Source of the DNA: Odobenus rosmarus divergens
Taxonomy: Eukaryota; Chordata; Mammalia; Carnivora; Odobenidae
Length of the DNA: 64,000 bases
Assembly (NCBI RefSeq): GCF_000321225.1
Contig: NW_004450323.1
Coordinates: forward strand, 1,861,301-1,925,300
Reading direction: 5' to 3'
Shown: one piece after another, positions 46,710 to 59,397 of the stretch
Layout: each line of letters starts with the position of its first letter
Numbering within the stretch: the stretch's first letter is position 1
The notes under the pieces: model-generated
Told to the model about the DNA's origin: nothing
Database searches by the model: none
The model's input: only the letters and a program-made list of their open reading frames with translations
Program-made: the position numbers and the translations under genes

Positions 46710-47640
46710 ATGGACTTGACTGATGAATTAGAATTCGCGCTATTAGTTTCAGCGATTAGAACGGGAGTGGGGAGAAGAGGCGAGATTTCCGTACTGGCTG
46801 AAGACATATAGGTTGCCCTTAAAGGAGGTGCTGATACCCAGCGGGGTTTTCAGTACATCATTAATCCATAATGAATGTTTAATCAGAACAGAGTAGGCCA
46901 GCAATTACTTTCTCAGTAATAAAATCACACATTGGTAAATAGCATGGCAGAAAAAGCAAACTATCAAAAATCAACTTATTTCATGTGAAAAAATAGCTTT
47001 TATAGGGAAAAGGTGGAGCTTAGGGTCATGAATAATAATGAGCTAGGATAAGATAAAATGTATTTGATGTGATATTTTGGTTAATATGCCACTAAAGTAA
47101 TGTATGTGGAGTACTCTTTTTTTACCCTCTTGTTGTCTATGTTTAAAGAGTTTAGCATCAGATTTGCAGAGCCCATTAAAAGCTTGTTTATCAACTAGTT
47201 ATTGATCCCTCGATATGTACATAGCAATATTCAAGCTTCTGGGTGTAGAAGAGGCAGGATACAAAGAAAGTATAATGTAGCATTTTCCCAGCACTTGAAT
47301 GTTATTGGGAAATGAGAAATATATCCACACAAAGTTAAATAGATACTATGCAAGTAAATAAAACACAGAAATACAAAGGTTATAGATAACAAGTGGTATT
47401 GTGGTTTTCAGTAACAAATGACGAGTATGTGTGCCCAAGTGAGAACACTGTAAATACCAGTGGGCATGGACGGCTTCCTGGAGGAAGTGATGGTGCAGAA
47501 TTTGGGCAGGAAGGGAGAGGGCATTCTGTTAAGGAAGTAGAAGATAGACATACACTTTTTGATTAGACCTGTCTAGCTGGGAAAGAGATGGGTCCTTTAT
47601 GTTGTTCAGGGTACTAGAAAGGTTGAAAAGGTTTGCCCAG

Positions 47641-47841
47641 GGTGTCTGGGTGGCTCAGTTGGTTAAGCGACTGCCTTCAGCTCAGGTCATGATCCTGGAG
47701 TCCCAGGATCCAGTCCCACATCGGGCTCCCTGCTCAGCAGGGGGTCTGCTTCTCCCTCTGACCCTCTTCCCTCTCGTGCTCTCTATCTCTCATTCTCTCT
47801 CTCTCAAATAAATAAATAAAATCTTAAAAAAAAAAAGAAAA
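47641..47841 (+). mobile_element. CanSINE with 16-bp target duplication
   Basis: Full element flanked by GAAAAGGTTTGCCCAG (47625-47640) and GAAAAGGTTTGCCTGG (47842-47857). Confidence 0.92.
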
Positions 47842-47925
47842 GAAAAGGTTTGCCTGGATTCATAGAATCTCGGAATTCTAGACCTGAAGTGATCCTAAAA
47901 CAATCATATCTAGTCCGCTGGTTCT

Positions 47926-48095
47926 CAAACGTGAATGCACATTGTAATCACCTATGGAGTTTAAAAAAATTCCAATACCTGGGTCTCACTCCAGAGTTTC
48001 TGATTTAAGTCATGTGCAGTGAGGTCTGGGCAGCTCCTGTATTTAAAGTCTCCCCAGGTGATTCTACTGTGCAGCCAGAGTTTGAGGGCCACTGA
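47926..48095 (+). mobile_element. MER5A-like DNA transposon
   Basis: GGTTCTCAAACGTGAATGCA...GAATCACC-type body...CCCCAGGTGATTCTACTGTGC...GAGGGCCACTG, a short non-autonomous hAT-Charlie element nearly full length. Confidence 0.85.
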
Positions 48096-48702
48096 TTTAG
48101 TCCAACTCCCCAATTTTGTAAGATAAAGAGCATGCACAGCTGGTGAAAAGCCAGGCTCTATTCACCACTCCAGGCTGTTTGTCTTTGACAGTGTATTGTG
48201 TAGTACTCCAGAGACCAGGCCAGAGGGTTGGATTTTTGCCATAAAGGTCATGGGGAGCCCCTGAAGGTTTTTGTGCAGGGAAAATGGCACGTTGGAAACA
48301 AATGGTCCTGCAGCTTCCAGGTGGACATCAGAATTTGAAAAGGATAAATGCACTCTAACAGCGCACAAGAATGGTGCTGTCCCAGTGAGTTTTTGAAATT
48401 TGTTTGCATGTTTGTATTTTGAATTTTAAAATAAAATTGTGATAATTTCTGTGTTCTCACAATCAGATACGTAGAATTGTGCTTCTCCACCTGTGTGGCT
48501 ACTTCTCAGTTCTAGAAAGAACTGTCGTCTGGCTGATTGGCTCTGTTTTTTTGCCTTTTTCTTAGATTTTCTAAGAAGCTAAGTGTTTTAACAACCATCC
48601 AAGTGTTTTATGGTTTACTTCCTTTTTACTTTATCTTCCCTCACAATATGCTCATGCATGTTTATATGTCCACACCACCCTATCCTTTTATTACCATTAG
48701 GG

Positions 48703-49268
48703 CACTGTTGTCCAATAGAAATATAATTTGAGGGGTGCCTGGGTGACTCAGTCGGTTGGGCGTCTGCCTTCTTGGGTCATGATCTGGCTCCCTGCTCGGC
48801 GGGGCGCCTGCTTCTCCTCCCTCTCCCTCTGCTGCTCCCCCTCCTTATGCTCTCTCCCTCTCTCTCTGTCAAATAAATAAATAAAATCTTTTAAAAATGA
48901 AGAAATATAATTTGAGCCATATATGTAAAAAGAAACAGGTTACATTAATTTTAATAATATATTTTATTTAAGTCAGTATATCCAAAGTTTTATCATTTCA
49001 GCATGTAACCATTCTAAAAATATGAATGAGACATTTTATGTTCTCTTTTTGATACGAAGCCTTTGAACTCTGCTCTGTATTTTATAATTGCAGCATTGAT
49101 TCAGATACTAAATTTTCAATCTTCAAAAATCATACATAATAAAGTTGGGTTTCAAAAAAAGGATTTTACCCTGTTTCAGTTTTTAGATTTGAAGTAAATA
49201 AAATTAAAAATTCAGTTCCGCAATCATCCTAGCCCCACTGGCCCTGTGGCTACTATATTGAACAGTGC
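48703..49268 (+). mobile_element. hAT-like DNA transposon remnant with terminal inverted repeats
   Basis: Left end CACTGTTGTCCAATAGAAATA and right end TATTGAACAGTGC are imperfect inverted repeats. Interior is AT-rich, no transposase. Contains a CanSINE at 48732-48900. Second copy at 2450-3236. Confidence 0.7.
48732..48900 (+). mobile_element. CanSINE with internal deletion, inside a DNA transposon
   Basis: Missing about 35 bp after 'GGTCATGATC'. Flanked by AGAAATATAATTTGA at 48717-48731 and 48901-48915, identical. It splits the DNA transposon near its left terminus. Confidence 0.92.
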
Positions 49269-49651
49269 AGGCCTAGGGTTTTATATGGTAGTGGCTTCTC
49301 ATTCTGTGGCTTGAGAGGGTGGTAGGCTCATTTTAATGAGTTTGAATACTCTATTTATGGAGGAATCTGTTCTCTAAGAGTACTAAAGGAGACAAGGTAT
49401 GACAAGGATGATTATAAAAATAACCTAAGTTTCTCTGAACCAAAATATAAAATTTAGGACAAGAAGGAGGGCTAATTTAGGAAAGGAAATGGGGAGGAGG
49501 AAAAAAAGGCAGGTTTTGGTGCCCACTCCTGGTCAAATGTTATTTGAAAATAAAGAAATTCTATAGTAGTCAAGCAGCCAAAAGGAAAAAAAAAAGATAT
49601 AAAATATGACAGAAGACTGAGAGAGAAAAAGTTGAATTAAAAAGTGGCTTT

Positions 49652-49845
49652 GGGGGGCGCCTGGTTTGCTCAGTCGGTTAGGCATCCGACTCTTGATTTC
49701 GGCTAAGGTCATGATTCTCAGGGTTGTAAGATTGAGCCCCCTCTCCCCCGTTGGGCTCCACACTCAGCTTAAGATTCTCTCTCTCTCCCCACCCCCCCAC
49801 CTGCATGCGAGCTATCTCTCTGAAATAAATAAATTAATTAAATAG
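49652..49845 (+). mobile_element. CanSINE, older subfamily
   Basis: GGGGGGCGCCTGGTTTGCTCAG head, 'CCGACTCTTGATTTCGGCT' body, diverged tail AAATAAATAAATTAATTAAA. Confidence 0.88.
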
Positions 49846-50853
49846 CTCTGTCTGTCCTCAGAAGAGCAAGAGGAGTATTGCCTACATAAAGTGCTAATAA
49901 TATATTTTTGTAGCGCTTTTCCCCTAAAGAACTCAGGATTTCATATGAATGATTATTCACTTACATAAGCAACTTTGACCCCCCAACAATTTCCAAGTGG
50001 CCTAACATGGCAAGGTAGGCTTGGTGCAGAGAACTTACTTCACCCACTCCTCTCGTTACTTCTCACAGCTCGGGCTATGGAGTGTATCATCCATGGTGCG
50101 TTTGCATTGTTCTTATACAGACTAGACTTAATTTAAGGCAATACAAGCTCTGTAATCATCTGATCATAATCCTTAGGCTTCAAGTTGTCATGCAAGAAAT
50201 AAAGAACTACAAGAAATAAAGTCAACAGCAGTGGGCACGCAGGCCCTGCTCTTAGAGGAATCCTCCAGTCAGAGGCCAGAGAGCACCTGAGTGGGAACAG
50301 GTGTGACCAACTGTCAGCATGCTAACCTGCTCGTGCGTGTCCAGGGGAGGGGATGGGGTGGAGGGATGGACCAGACTCTGTGGACATGCTCTGGCCATTT
50401 CGTCCAGAGCAGTTGCTTCCTGGGTCCTTCTCATACTGCTAGGGTTTCTCATCCTCTACCACTTCTTTTTTTTTTTTTTTTAACTGAAAAGGTCTCAACG
50501 ATTGATAACGGCAAATTTGAACTCAGTTACCTGCTTTCTAAAGCTTAGGAAAAGTTGTTCTGGATCTCTCTTTTGGTAGGGGGAGGTAAAGTTTGCTGAG
50601 CGTAAGAAATGAGTTCTCAAGGTTCCATTCTGTTGTCTCAGGATTAGAAGTCCTGATAATAGGAGTGATCAGTGGACATTTCCTGAGCAGCTATTCTGTG
50701 GTATTGTAGAAAAACCATGTACAATTCAACAAGCACTATGTGCCTGGGACTCATATGGGCACCGGTATAATAAGAACAATATCAGGAAATAGACTTAGTA
50801 AGTGCTTATATGGTGCTGGGAGCTGTACTCAGCCCCTTAGGTATTGTTATTTC

Positions 50854-50876
50854 TTTTCTTTTCTTTTTTTTAAGAT

Positions 50877-50926
<50 letters not shown>

Positions 50927-51073
50927 AGAGAGAGAGATACACACACAACGAGATAGGGAACACAAGCAGGGGGAGTGGGAGAGGGAGAAGCAGTCTTCCC
51001 GCTGAGCAGGGAGCCCGAAGTGGGGCTGAGCCGAAGGCAGATGCTTAACCGACCGAGCCACCCAGGTGTCCCA
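50854..51073 (-). mobile_element. CanSINE, antisense, carrying an expanded tetranucleotide
   Basis: Poly-T, then a (CTAT)n tract where the A/T-rich tail normally is, then the antisense body. Flanks GTATTGTTATTTC at 50841-50853 and 51074-51086, identical. Confidence 0.92.
50877..50926. repeat. (CTAT)n microsatellite within CanSINE tail
   Basis: About twelve uninterrupted CTAT units. Likely grown from the A/T-rich SINE tail and probably length-variable among individuals. Confidence 0.95.
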
Positions 51074-51079
51074 GTATTG

Positions 51080-51420
51080 TTATTTCCATTTTACACAATA
51101 GGCGACCAAGGCACAGAAAGATTGAATAACTTGGGCATGACTTTCTCATTTCACTTAGATGTGAAATAACTTTCCAAAGGTCACACAGCTAGTAAGAGGT
51201 GAAACAAGGTAACCTGGTCCCAGAACTCTGCACTCAAGCTTTAGAGCTCCATAGATTTGGAGTTCAATCCCACCCTCTCCACCCATAGCTGTATGACTTG
51301 GGGGAAATTACTTGACCTTTCAGAGTCCTAGTTTCCTGATCTACTTTCAGAACTTTTTAAGGATGACAAATAATGGCTGGAAAGTGACTAGCACAGTGCC
51401 GGATAGACAATATCATTATT
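51080..51420. mobile_element. Two MIR copies, head-to-head
   Basis: Antisense MIR at 51080-51235 (CAAAGGTCACACAGCTAGTA) then sense MIR at 51240-51420 (TAGCTGTATGACTTGGGGGA...CTAGCACAGTGCC). Confidence 0.75.
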
Positions 51421-52349
51421 CGAAATTCACTAAGCCGAGTTCATAATTGCCCAGGATACACTGGTATGGCCACCCCAGTTGTTAAAATATTGTAATGGTT
51501 CCATGCCAGTTGGCAGAACGTCTGCCCCAGCCCCCTGAGTGCACCCTTTCCTGGCCACTCAGCTGCTCCTGCAGGAATCCACCATAAACCCTTGTACCAT
51601 AAGGGCCTCCAGGATTCTGTTCTGGTGGTTACTGCCTGTGCCATACATTTGTTAAATATTCTTGCTATCTTCTGGCTACAAATATGAGATGGGCTCCTGC
51701 CTTCGATGACAGCACAATTTGAGAGGGGACCTGAACATGACAGGTGCAAGTGAGGAGAGCAGTGCTGAGGGACCATGAATGCAGGAGCAGATGGTGACAC
51801 TCCCAGCTCACGTGGGTCAGCTTCACCTAATGCTTGCTCTATCAGTGACCTGTTTGAGTGGGTGGGGACAACCCAGATCATCACTACAGTTCCTTGTGTT
51901 TCTTGTTTGGTTTTTTTTTTAATTCTTCCTACCTCCACTTAGTTCAGGCTTTCACGACCCTTTGCCCAAACTCTCACAAGAGCTTTATAATTAAGTGATC
52001 CTCTTTGTAGTTCAGTTGTAAATTAAGTGTACTGACTGTTCTAGAATCTGTTCTGTGGTTCTCTTACTCAACAACCTTAGGTAGCTCCCTGTGACCCCAT
52101 CTCCTCATTGAGGCATGCATGACCCACTGTCATATAGCTCCAGCCCCTGTTTCCAGCCTCTGGCACACCTGCCAAATGATATGCTCCCTATACCAAACTT
52201 TGTTGCTCCAGCTGCTCAGAACTTGTGGATCCTACCTCAGCGTTTTTCAACAAGCTCTTCAAGCATAGCTTCTTTCTCCTGTCTGTTTCTTCCCTCCTCA
52301 GCCTCTTCTCCTACCCCTGGGTCTTGCGTGGGGTGATATTTTCTAACTA

Positions 52350-52600
52350 ACATACATTGATAGCTTCTTATATGCCAGGCTGTTCTAAGAGCTTCACATG
52401 TGTTACCTTGTTTTATCCTCACAAAACTCTAAGAGGTGGGGACTATTATTATCTCTATTTTAAGATGGGAAAGATGAAGGCACGGAGAGGTAAAATAACT
52501 TTCCAAAGGTCACACAGCAAGTAAAAAGTGGAGCTGGGATTCCAACTCAGGAAGTTTCCCTTCAAAGCCTGCATTCTTAATCAGTGTTTTATGGTGACTA
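52350..52600 (-). mobile_element. MIR, antisense, nearly full
   Basis: CTTCTTATATGCCAGGCTGT...AAAGGTCACACAGCAAGTAA...AAAGCCTGCATTCTTAATCA. Confidence 0.85.
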
Positions 52601-52984
52601 ATAACTATCAAAGAAAGAGAAAATAGAAGAAAAATTTTCATGTTATTACTCAAAATATGTGGCTTGCCTCTGAATTATTCATGTTACTATTTTATCTCCT
52701 TTATGCAAACTGAAAACTCCTAGAGGGGAGGAACTCTGGGTCTCATGTCCTGGTGTCTCAATTACCATTAATAAGTTGTGGCATAAGTAATGTTACAGAG
52801 CCATCACATCCGCTGGAGTTCTTTTGACTGTGAATTACTCATTATCAACCCCACTTTTCACTATTTTTCCTAACCAAATATCCCACTTGGCCAAACTCTG
52901 GTGCAGGATCAGGCTAACTATTCCATGTGGATTCCAAGAAAGTTATGCTTAGTTTTATGATTCAGATGTGGCTGAGAGTTGTCA

Positions 52985-53645
52985 TTTTTAAAAAATTTTA
53001 ATTCCAGTGTAGTTAGCATACAGTGTTACATTAGTTTCAGGTGTACAATGTAGGGATTCAACACTTCCATACATCACTCAGTGCTCATCACAACAAATGC
53101 CCTCCTTTTTTTTTTTAAGATTTTATTTATTTGAGAGAGTGGGAGAGAGAAAATGAGAGAGAGAGAGAGAGGGGGAGAGCAGAAGGGGGAGGGGCAAAGG
53201 GAGAGAGAGAAGCGGACTACCTGCTAAGCAGGGAGCCTAATGATATGGGCAATCCCAGGACCTTGAGAACATGACACTGGGATCATGACCTGAGCCAAAG
53301 GCAGACCCTTAACTGAGCCACCTAGGAGTCACAAGTGCCCTCCTTAATCCCCATCACCTATTTCACCCCTTCCCCCCACCACCAACCATCAGTTCGTTCT
53401 CTAGTTAAGAGTCTTGCTTCTTGGTCTGTCTCTCTTTTTCCTTTGCTTGTTTCGTTTCTTAAATTCCACATATGAGTGAAATCATATAGTATTTGTCTTT
53501 CTCTGACTGATTTCACTTAGCATTACACTCTCTAGCTCCATCCATGTCATTGCAAATGTCAAGATTTCATTCTTTTTTGTGACTGAATAATATTCCATTG
53601 TGTGTGTGTACCACATCTTTATCCATTTATCTATGGATGGTGAGA
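52985..53645 (-). mobile_element. LINE-1 3' part, antisense, with nested CanSINE
   Basis: TTTTAATTCCAGTGTAGTTA start, then after the CanSINE ...ATATGAGTGAAATCATATAG...GACTGAATAATATTCCATTG. A younger L1 type than the copy at 8985. Confidence 0.85.
53107..53331 (-). mobile_element. CanSINE, antisense, inserted into an L1
   Basis: Poly-T, GA-rich tract, tRNA-like part with small duplication (two 'GGACCTTGAG/ACTGGGATCATGACC' segments). Flanks AATGCCCTCCTT and AAGTGCCCTCCTT. The L1 continues on both sides. Confidence 0.88.
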
Positions 53646-54349
53646 GTTGTCCTTTCTTTTTTGCATAATAGAGTAGATGTGTATGTGATTTCTCCCTTTT
53701 AGAGTTGGAGAAACTAAGGTATCCTGAAGTTCTTTACCCAGAATCATCAGGCAGGTCTGTGGTGGAGCTTAGGTGGACTAACTCAAACTGACTCTCCAGG
53801 AACCCAGTCCAGGACTCTGGACAACCCTGTGGTGATTCCACCCTAATGCCATGTACTAAGGATCACTAGATAGACTAAGTTGTTGACTGACCAGAAAAGT
53901 CTGGAACAGTCTTCCCCTATATTTTTACCTTGACACAAAATAAAATTATGACATCATGATGGGAACACAGGACTTCTCTATTTGTATTTTTAGAACTTCT
54001 TCCAAGGGTGAACTTATCAGTCCTTGTGTTGAAGAAAAATAACCGGGGAGAACTTGTACCACCTTTCATTGTAACCTAAGGGACACTTGTGTTTATTCTA
54101 GAATCTAGAGAACAAAGTGATAGATGATGGCTTTAGTAGAGAACCAATAATTTCATACCTAGTCACAATTCCTTAATAAGCAGCCAAAAACCTTAGGAAC
54201 TTTTAGAACCCCCTTTTTCTTTCTTGGGGACTAGAACTGACAGATGTTATGCTTGTGTGTGACTCTAGGAAGGCAAGGCACTCATCCAAAATCAGTATCT
54301 GCTAAATACCTTGTGGTAATACTATTTATTATCCAGGGGTATACTCAGA

Positions 54350-54359
54350 TGAAAGTTCG
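54350..54359. promoter_or_regulatory. Candidate heat-shock element upstream of IER5
   Basis: TGAAAGTTCG fits the paired inverted core nGAAnnTTCn bound by HSF1, about 330 bp upstream of the predicted IER5 start. IER5 is a known HSF1 target, which makes the match worth noting, but one paired unit is short and can arise by chance. The neighbouring third unit (GTG) is imperfect. Confidence 0.3.
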
Positions 54360-54566
54360 AGTGGTTTAGTTCCCTCTGGTTCTGGCAAGCCTGCGCACAA
54401 GCCAGAATCCTTAACTACAAACTACACTCTGGCTACGCCTCCCCGCCGTCACCCGCCGGCGGAGCACAAGCCCGGACCCGTCCGGCCAGCGCGTCCTCGC
54501 CCCCTTTAAGAGCCTGCTCCGCGGGACTAACGTTCGAATAGCCCAGGCGCCCCTCCTCGGCCTCCG

Positions 54567-54571
54567 ATTGG
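54567..54571 (-). promoter_or_regulatory. IER5: Distal CCAAT box (inverted), IER5 promoter
   Basis: ATTGG (CCAAT on the opposite strand) in the context CCGATTGGCCGC, about 110 bp before the predicted start, a typical NF-Y position and flank. A second inverted copy lies 64 bp downstream. Confidence 0.65.
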
Positions 54572-54630
54572 CCGCGCGCGGCGCACGAGGGCGCGCCGGC
54601 CTGCCCCGGAACGGTTGGCGGCCCGTCGCG

Positions 54631-54635
54631 ATTGG
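54631..54635 (-). promoter_or_regulatory. IER5: Proximal CCAAT box (inverted), IER5 promoter
   Basis: ATTGG in the context CGCGATTGGCGG, about 50 bp before the predicted start and 14 bp upstream of the TATA box. Paired inverted CCAAT boxes suggest NF-Y binding. Confidence 0.65.
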
Positions 54636-54648
54636 CGGTCGAGGGGCG

Positions 54649-55864
<1,216 letters not shown>

Positions 55865-56810
55865 GCCCCCCGGGTCCCCGTCCGAAGGAGGTTGAGCCGC
55901 GGGGTGGCCCCGACGTGAGGCCGCGAGGGCGGCCCAGGGACCGTAGGCGCTGGGCGTGTGGCGGAGCTGCGGGCGCTGCCGGGCCGCACGGACTGCCCTT
56001 GGGCTCGGCGGCCCTGCCGCGCCGAGCCTCCCTGCGGTCTCCTCTGGAGACTTGGCGGGGGGGTGGTGAGGCTTGTCGGAAGAGGACGATCGTTCGCTTT
56101 TGTGTAGTGTTATGTCTGTGTACGTTTGTTCGTCTTGTTGAATTAAGACTATTTTGTCCTGGAATGCATCGCCCCTTTCCCAGGGCTTGGGAGCTTGGGG
56201 GCAGACAGGGACTTTCCTCTGCCGGCAGCACCGAGAAGGAAGCGGCTGAGAGGGCCGGGGAGTTCCCCTTTCGTACTCGGGGGAGGAAGGGACTTTACAC
56301 ACACCCCTCACATGAAAGCTAGCATCGCACCAGTGCCAGGGGTGGCATTTCCTCACAGGATTTCCTAAGACTAGAGGGATTTAGTCTGGGGTAGAGGCTC
56401 GTATTATTTCTCTCTCCCCCCACCTTTCTGTCTCACTGAAAAAGTTTATACCCTGTGATTACTCTGAGAAAAGGAATATGAGCGGCCCTTGTCTTCCCCA
56501 CAGGGGGAAAAAAAAAGCTTGCTGAACTTCACAGAAGAGTTCAAGCTTGGAAATACGGAGTTTATAGAGAATAGATATATTTTTAAAAGCTCTAGATCAG
56601 AACTACTACACAGTGCTTTTAAAAAGTGTTTAATGAAACAAAGTTTACAGACAGAAGCCCTAAGTGGAAAGACCTTATGGTTTTGTAGATACGGTGACTC
56701 CAGTCTTTGTTGTATAAAGGTTGGGGGAGCTGACAAGGTTTTTGTACAGTATTTTCTCCTTCGTTGTATTGATTTTTGTATAAAAATGTAACTTTACGTG
56801 TCTAACACGT

Positions 56811-56816
56811 ATTAAA
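56811..56816 (+). terminator. IER5: IER5 polyadenylation signal ATTAAA
   Basis: ATTAAA in the AT-rich end of the 3'UTR (context CACGTATTAAATATTTTG), about 950 nt after the stop codon. Cleavage is expected 10-30 nt downstream. It is the commonest variant of AATAAA. Confidence 0.75.
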
Positions 56817-58349
56817 TATTTTGAAGCAACTTAATTGCCTCCTTGTCTGTAATCACCTGTCTGGGTCGGGAGAGAAGTGGGAGGAGGGAAACTATGGTCC
56901 TGGCTGGAAAAGTGTGGTTCTTAATATCAGTCATGCACAGACTGGGACATTGTTTGCTGACTTCACTGAGTATGGAGAGACACGTTTAAGGTTTCTGCCC
57001 TAGATCAGAGGATAGCTCTTAGATACTAATATCAGTGGCCATCCAGTTTCTTGAAACCTGTCACCACAACTGCCTTTTTAAAAGTCAGCTTAGCTCAATT
57101 TGATCTTCTACAGGCCAATCTGATGGTGTCTGATATTAAATAACTTTAGTGCCAACTTTTGAAGCCCTTCCCATAAGCAAAATGTTTTCGCAAAAACTTC
57201 TTTTAGTATCCTGTTAAACTATATCAACATGGGTCATCTTTCAGCTTTGTTATTGAAAAAAGCTGACACATTGAGGGAAGCTGATGAGACTGACTTGCCC
57301 AGTTGGTCAGATCCACCCTGCAGTCCAGTGGATGTCAGGATGGAATTTTCAGTGCTTTTTTTTTTTTCCTTTTATTGTTTTATCTGTAGAAAGTAAATGC
57401 ATCAGTGAAAGGAAATTGCTTGTGTCAAATTAGATAAGGAGGGAGGACTAGGCAAATTCAACTTAGCAAAACTTCCTGGTTTGCTCCGGTGTTTGGGTCA
57501 TGGTGAACACTTAGGTGATGACAGCCAAATCATCGGTTGATTTTACTATAATCACTGCATTTAAGAGAGCTTTTTGTCTAAGGCAAATATTCAGTGTTTG
57601 AAAGGTATTCACTAATCTATTTCAAAAGCAAATCAATTAGGATATCTTAAAATATTGTTGCTAGTGCTTTAAACACTGGTATTGGTCTATACCAGCTTAT
57701 AAATAGGGTGTTTAAGAGATGGGACAAATTGAGGTTAGACAAAGTTTTAAGTAAGGGTTATGACCTTTGTACAGAAGGAGCAAATGAATGGTGCTTTGGT
57801 GTTCCTAAAGTCTTGATTATGTGAACTGTCATAGCTGAGTAGGCCAGTGCTTTGATTTTTTGCAAATCTATTAGTGATTCATTAAGCATAAGGAACTTTC
57901 TGCTTTATGCTCTATCACCTTAATCATAGAATTAAACCTTGTCTGATCAGGGTCTTATTAAAATTGACGTGTTTTTCTTTCAGAGATTAGCTACTTGAGT
58001 TCTGTTCTAGCCACAAGAGATCCATTGAGTGCTGACTGCTTAAACTGAAGAGGGGGGTCCAGGGCCTGAATTTTGCAAACATTTCCTGTTGCTAGAAAGT
58101 AATTATGCGTGAACAGCTATCTCAGTGCATTTTTATATTTGAAAGGAGGTAACATTTGGTGTGTTTAAGAGAATTGATATATTTTGGATAAGACTAAAGT
58201 TCCTGTTGATTGTTGTTTTCACATTAAGATGACCCATGGAACCATGTTTCTGTTTAATTTAGAGAATGTAAATGGACATTTTTGATAGGGAGACATAGCT
58301 TTGTAGGAAATCTGAAAACATCATTGTTTTTGTTGCAGGATTGTTGCAG

Positions 58350-58595
58350 AAGCAATGTAGTGTAATGGTTAGAGCATGGGCTCTGGAGCCAGACTTCCTG
58401 GGTTTTTATCTTGGCTCTGCTACTTACTAGCTGAGGAACTTTAGACCGATTCCTTCTTCTCTGCCTCGGTTTTCCCAAATGTGAAATTGAGAACTGTATC
58501 TACCTCATAGGGTTGTGAAAATTAATGAGTTAATGCCCCTAAAGTTCCTTAGAAAAGTGAGCATAGTGAGCACTCAGTTATCATTGTTAATTTAG
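58350..58595 (+). mobile_element. MIR, nearly full length
   Basis: TGTAGTGTAATGGTTAGAGC...CTCTGGAGCCAGACTTCCTG...CTACCTCATAGGGTTGTG...GTGAGCACTCAGTTATC. Well preserved; its tRNA-like head should not be taken for a tRNA gene. Confidence 0.9.
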
Positions 58596-59205
58596 AAGTG
58601 AATTTTGTGTATAAATCAGATATATTACTGTCAAAGAATTGTGTGTATTTGTAAGAAAGGCGAGTAAGGGAGAATCTGTTTTAAACTTAGCCTATCTGTG
58701 AATGCTGGGTTTTTTTACTCTTCTCTGAACACTTGGCAGTTACAAAGCTTAGTTGCATCAGCATGGTTTTGCTGTTCTGTATGTCTCACACCAACTCTGA
58801 CTTTCCTGATTGTATCAAACAACTCTATTTTCAGGGAGGAGTAAGCAGGAGTGAAAACACTCAAGGAGCAATGATCTTGTTGAGGTACAAATGCTTTCTG
58901 TGGATGAGTAAAGAAAAAAATAGCCCACAGAGTTATTTTTAGCCTGAATTGCTTGGGCATAGAATGTTTCTTAAGCCATGTTAATTGATAGGTCCTGGAA
59001 AAGAGCCTTCCTAGTGCCAGGATGGGGTTATCACACACAACTAAATCAGATTCACCATGGCTAGAAATGAAGCTACGGTTTTAGTACCTAACCACTTCTT
59101 GACCACTCTTGAGAGGGACCTCTTCTCTTGATCAAATTAACCTTAGCTGTGGTCTAGGGAAAAAAAAAAATTGACTGCCACGTAAAAACTCGTTTAAAGT
59201 GCTTT

Positions 59206-59397
59206 AAAAATATGTATATGTATATATTTATTTATTTATTTGAGAGAGAGCATAAGCGGGGGAAGGGGCAGAGGGAGAGGGGGAGCCGACTACCGGCCAA
59301 GCAGGGAGGCCGATATGGGGCTGGATCCCAGGACCCTGGGATCATGACCTGAGCCAAAGGCAGACACCCAACTGACTGAGCCACCCAAGCATCTATG
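59206..59397 (-). mobile_element. CanSINE, antisense
   Basis: TATATTTATTTATTTATTTG tail complement to GAGCCACCCAAGC. TAAAGTGCTTT flanks at 59195-59205 and 59398-59408. Confidence 0.9.

Larger units (their letters stand above)
29431..54398. other. Gene-free spacer between MR1 pseudogene and IER5
   Basis: About 25 kb without a supported gene. Repeats are listed individually. Repeat-poor stretches with nothing recognisable are about 29900-31300, 33330-36380, 43180-44040, 44400-45540 and 46000-47600. Short open frames here (the largest, 165 codons, at 51441-51938 minus) show no domain, no splice context and no similarity I know. Repeat-poor blocks next to an immediate-early gene are plausible sites for enhancers, but sequence alone does not prove it. 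Confidence 0.6.

Noticed and set aside
51441..51938. 165-codon minus-strand ORF, the longest outside CpG islands
   Set aside because: No recognisable domain, no promoter or splice context, and ordinary base composition; most likely chance. A protein search with no hit would confirm.
58355..58430. tRNA-like sequence (GGTTAGAGCATGGGCTCTGG)
   Set aside because: It is the tRNA-derived head of a MIR element.
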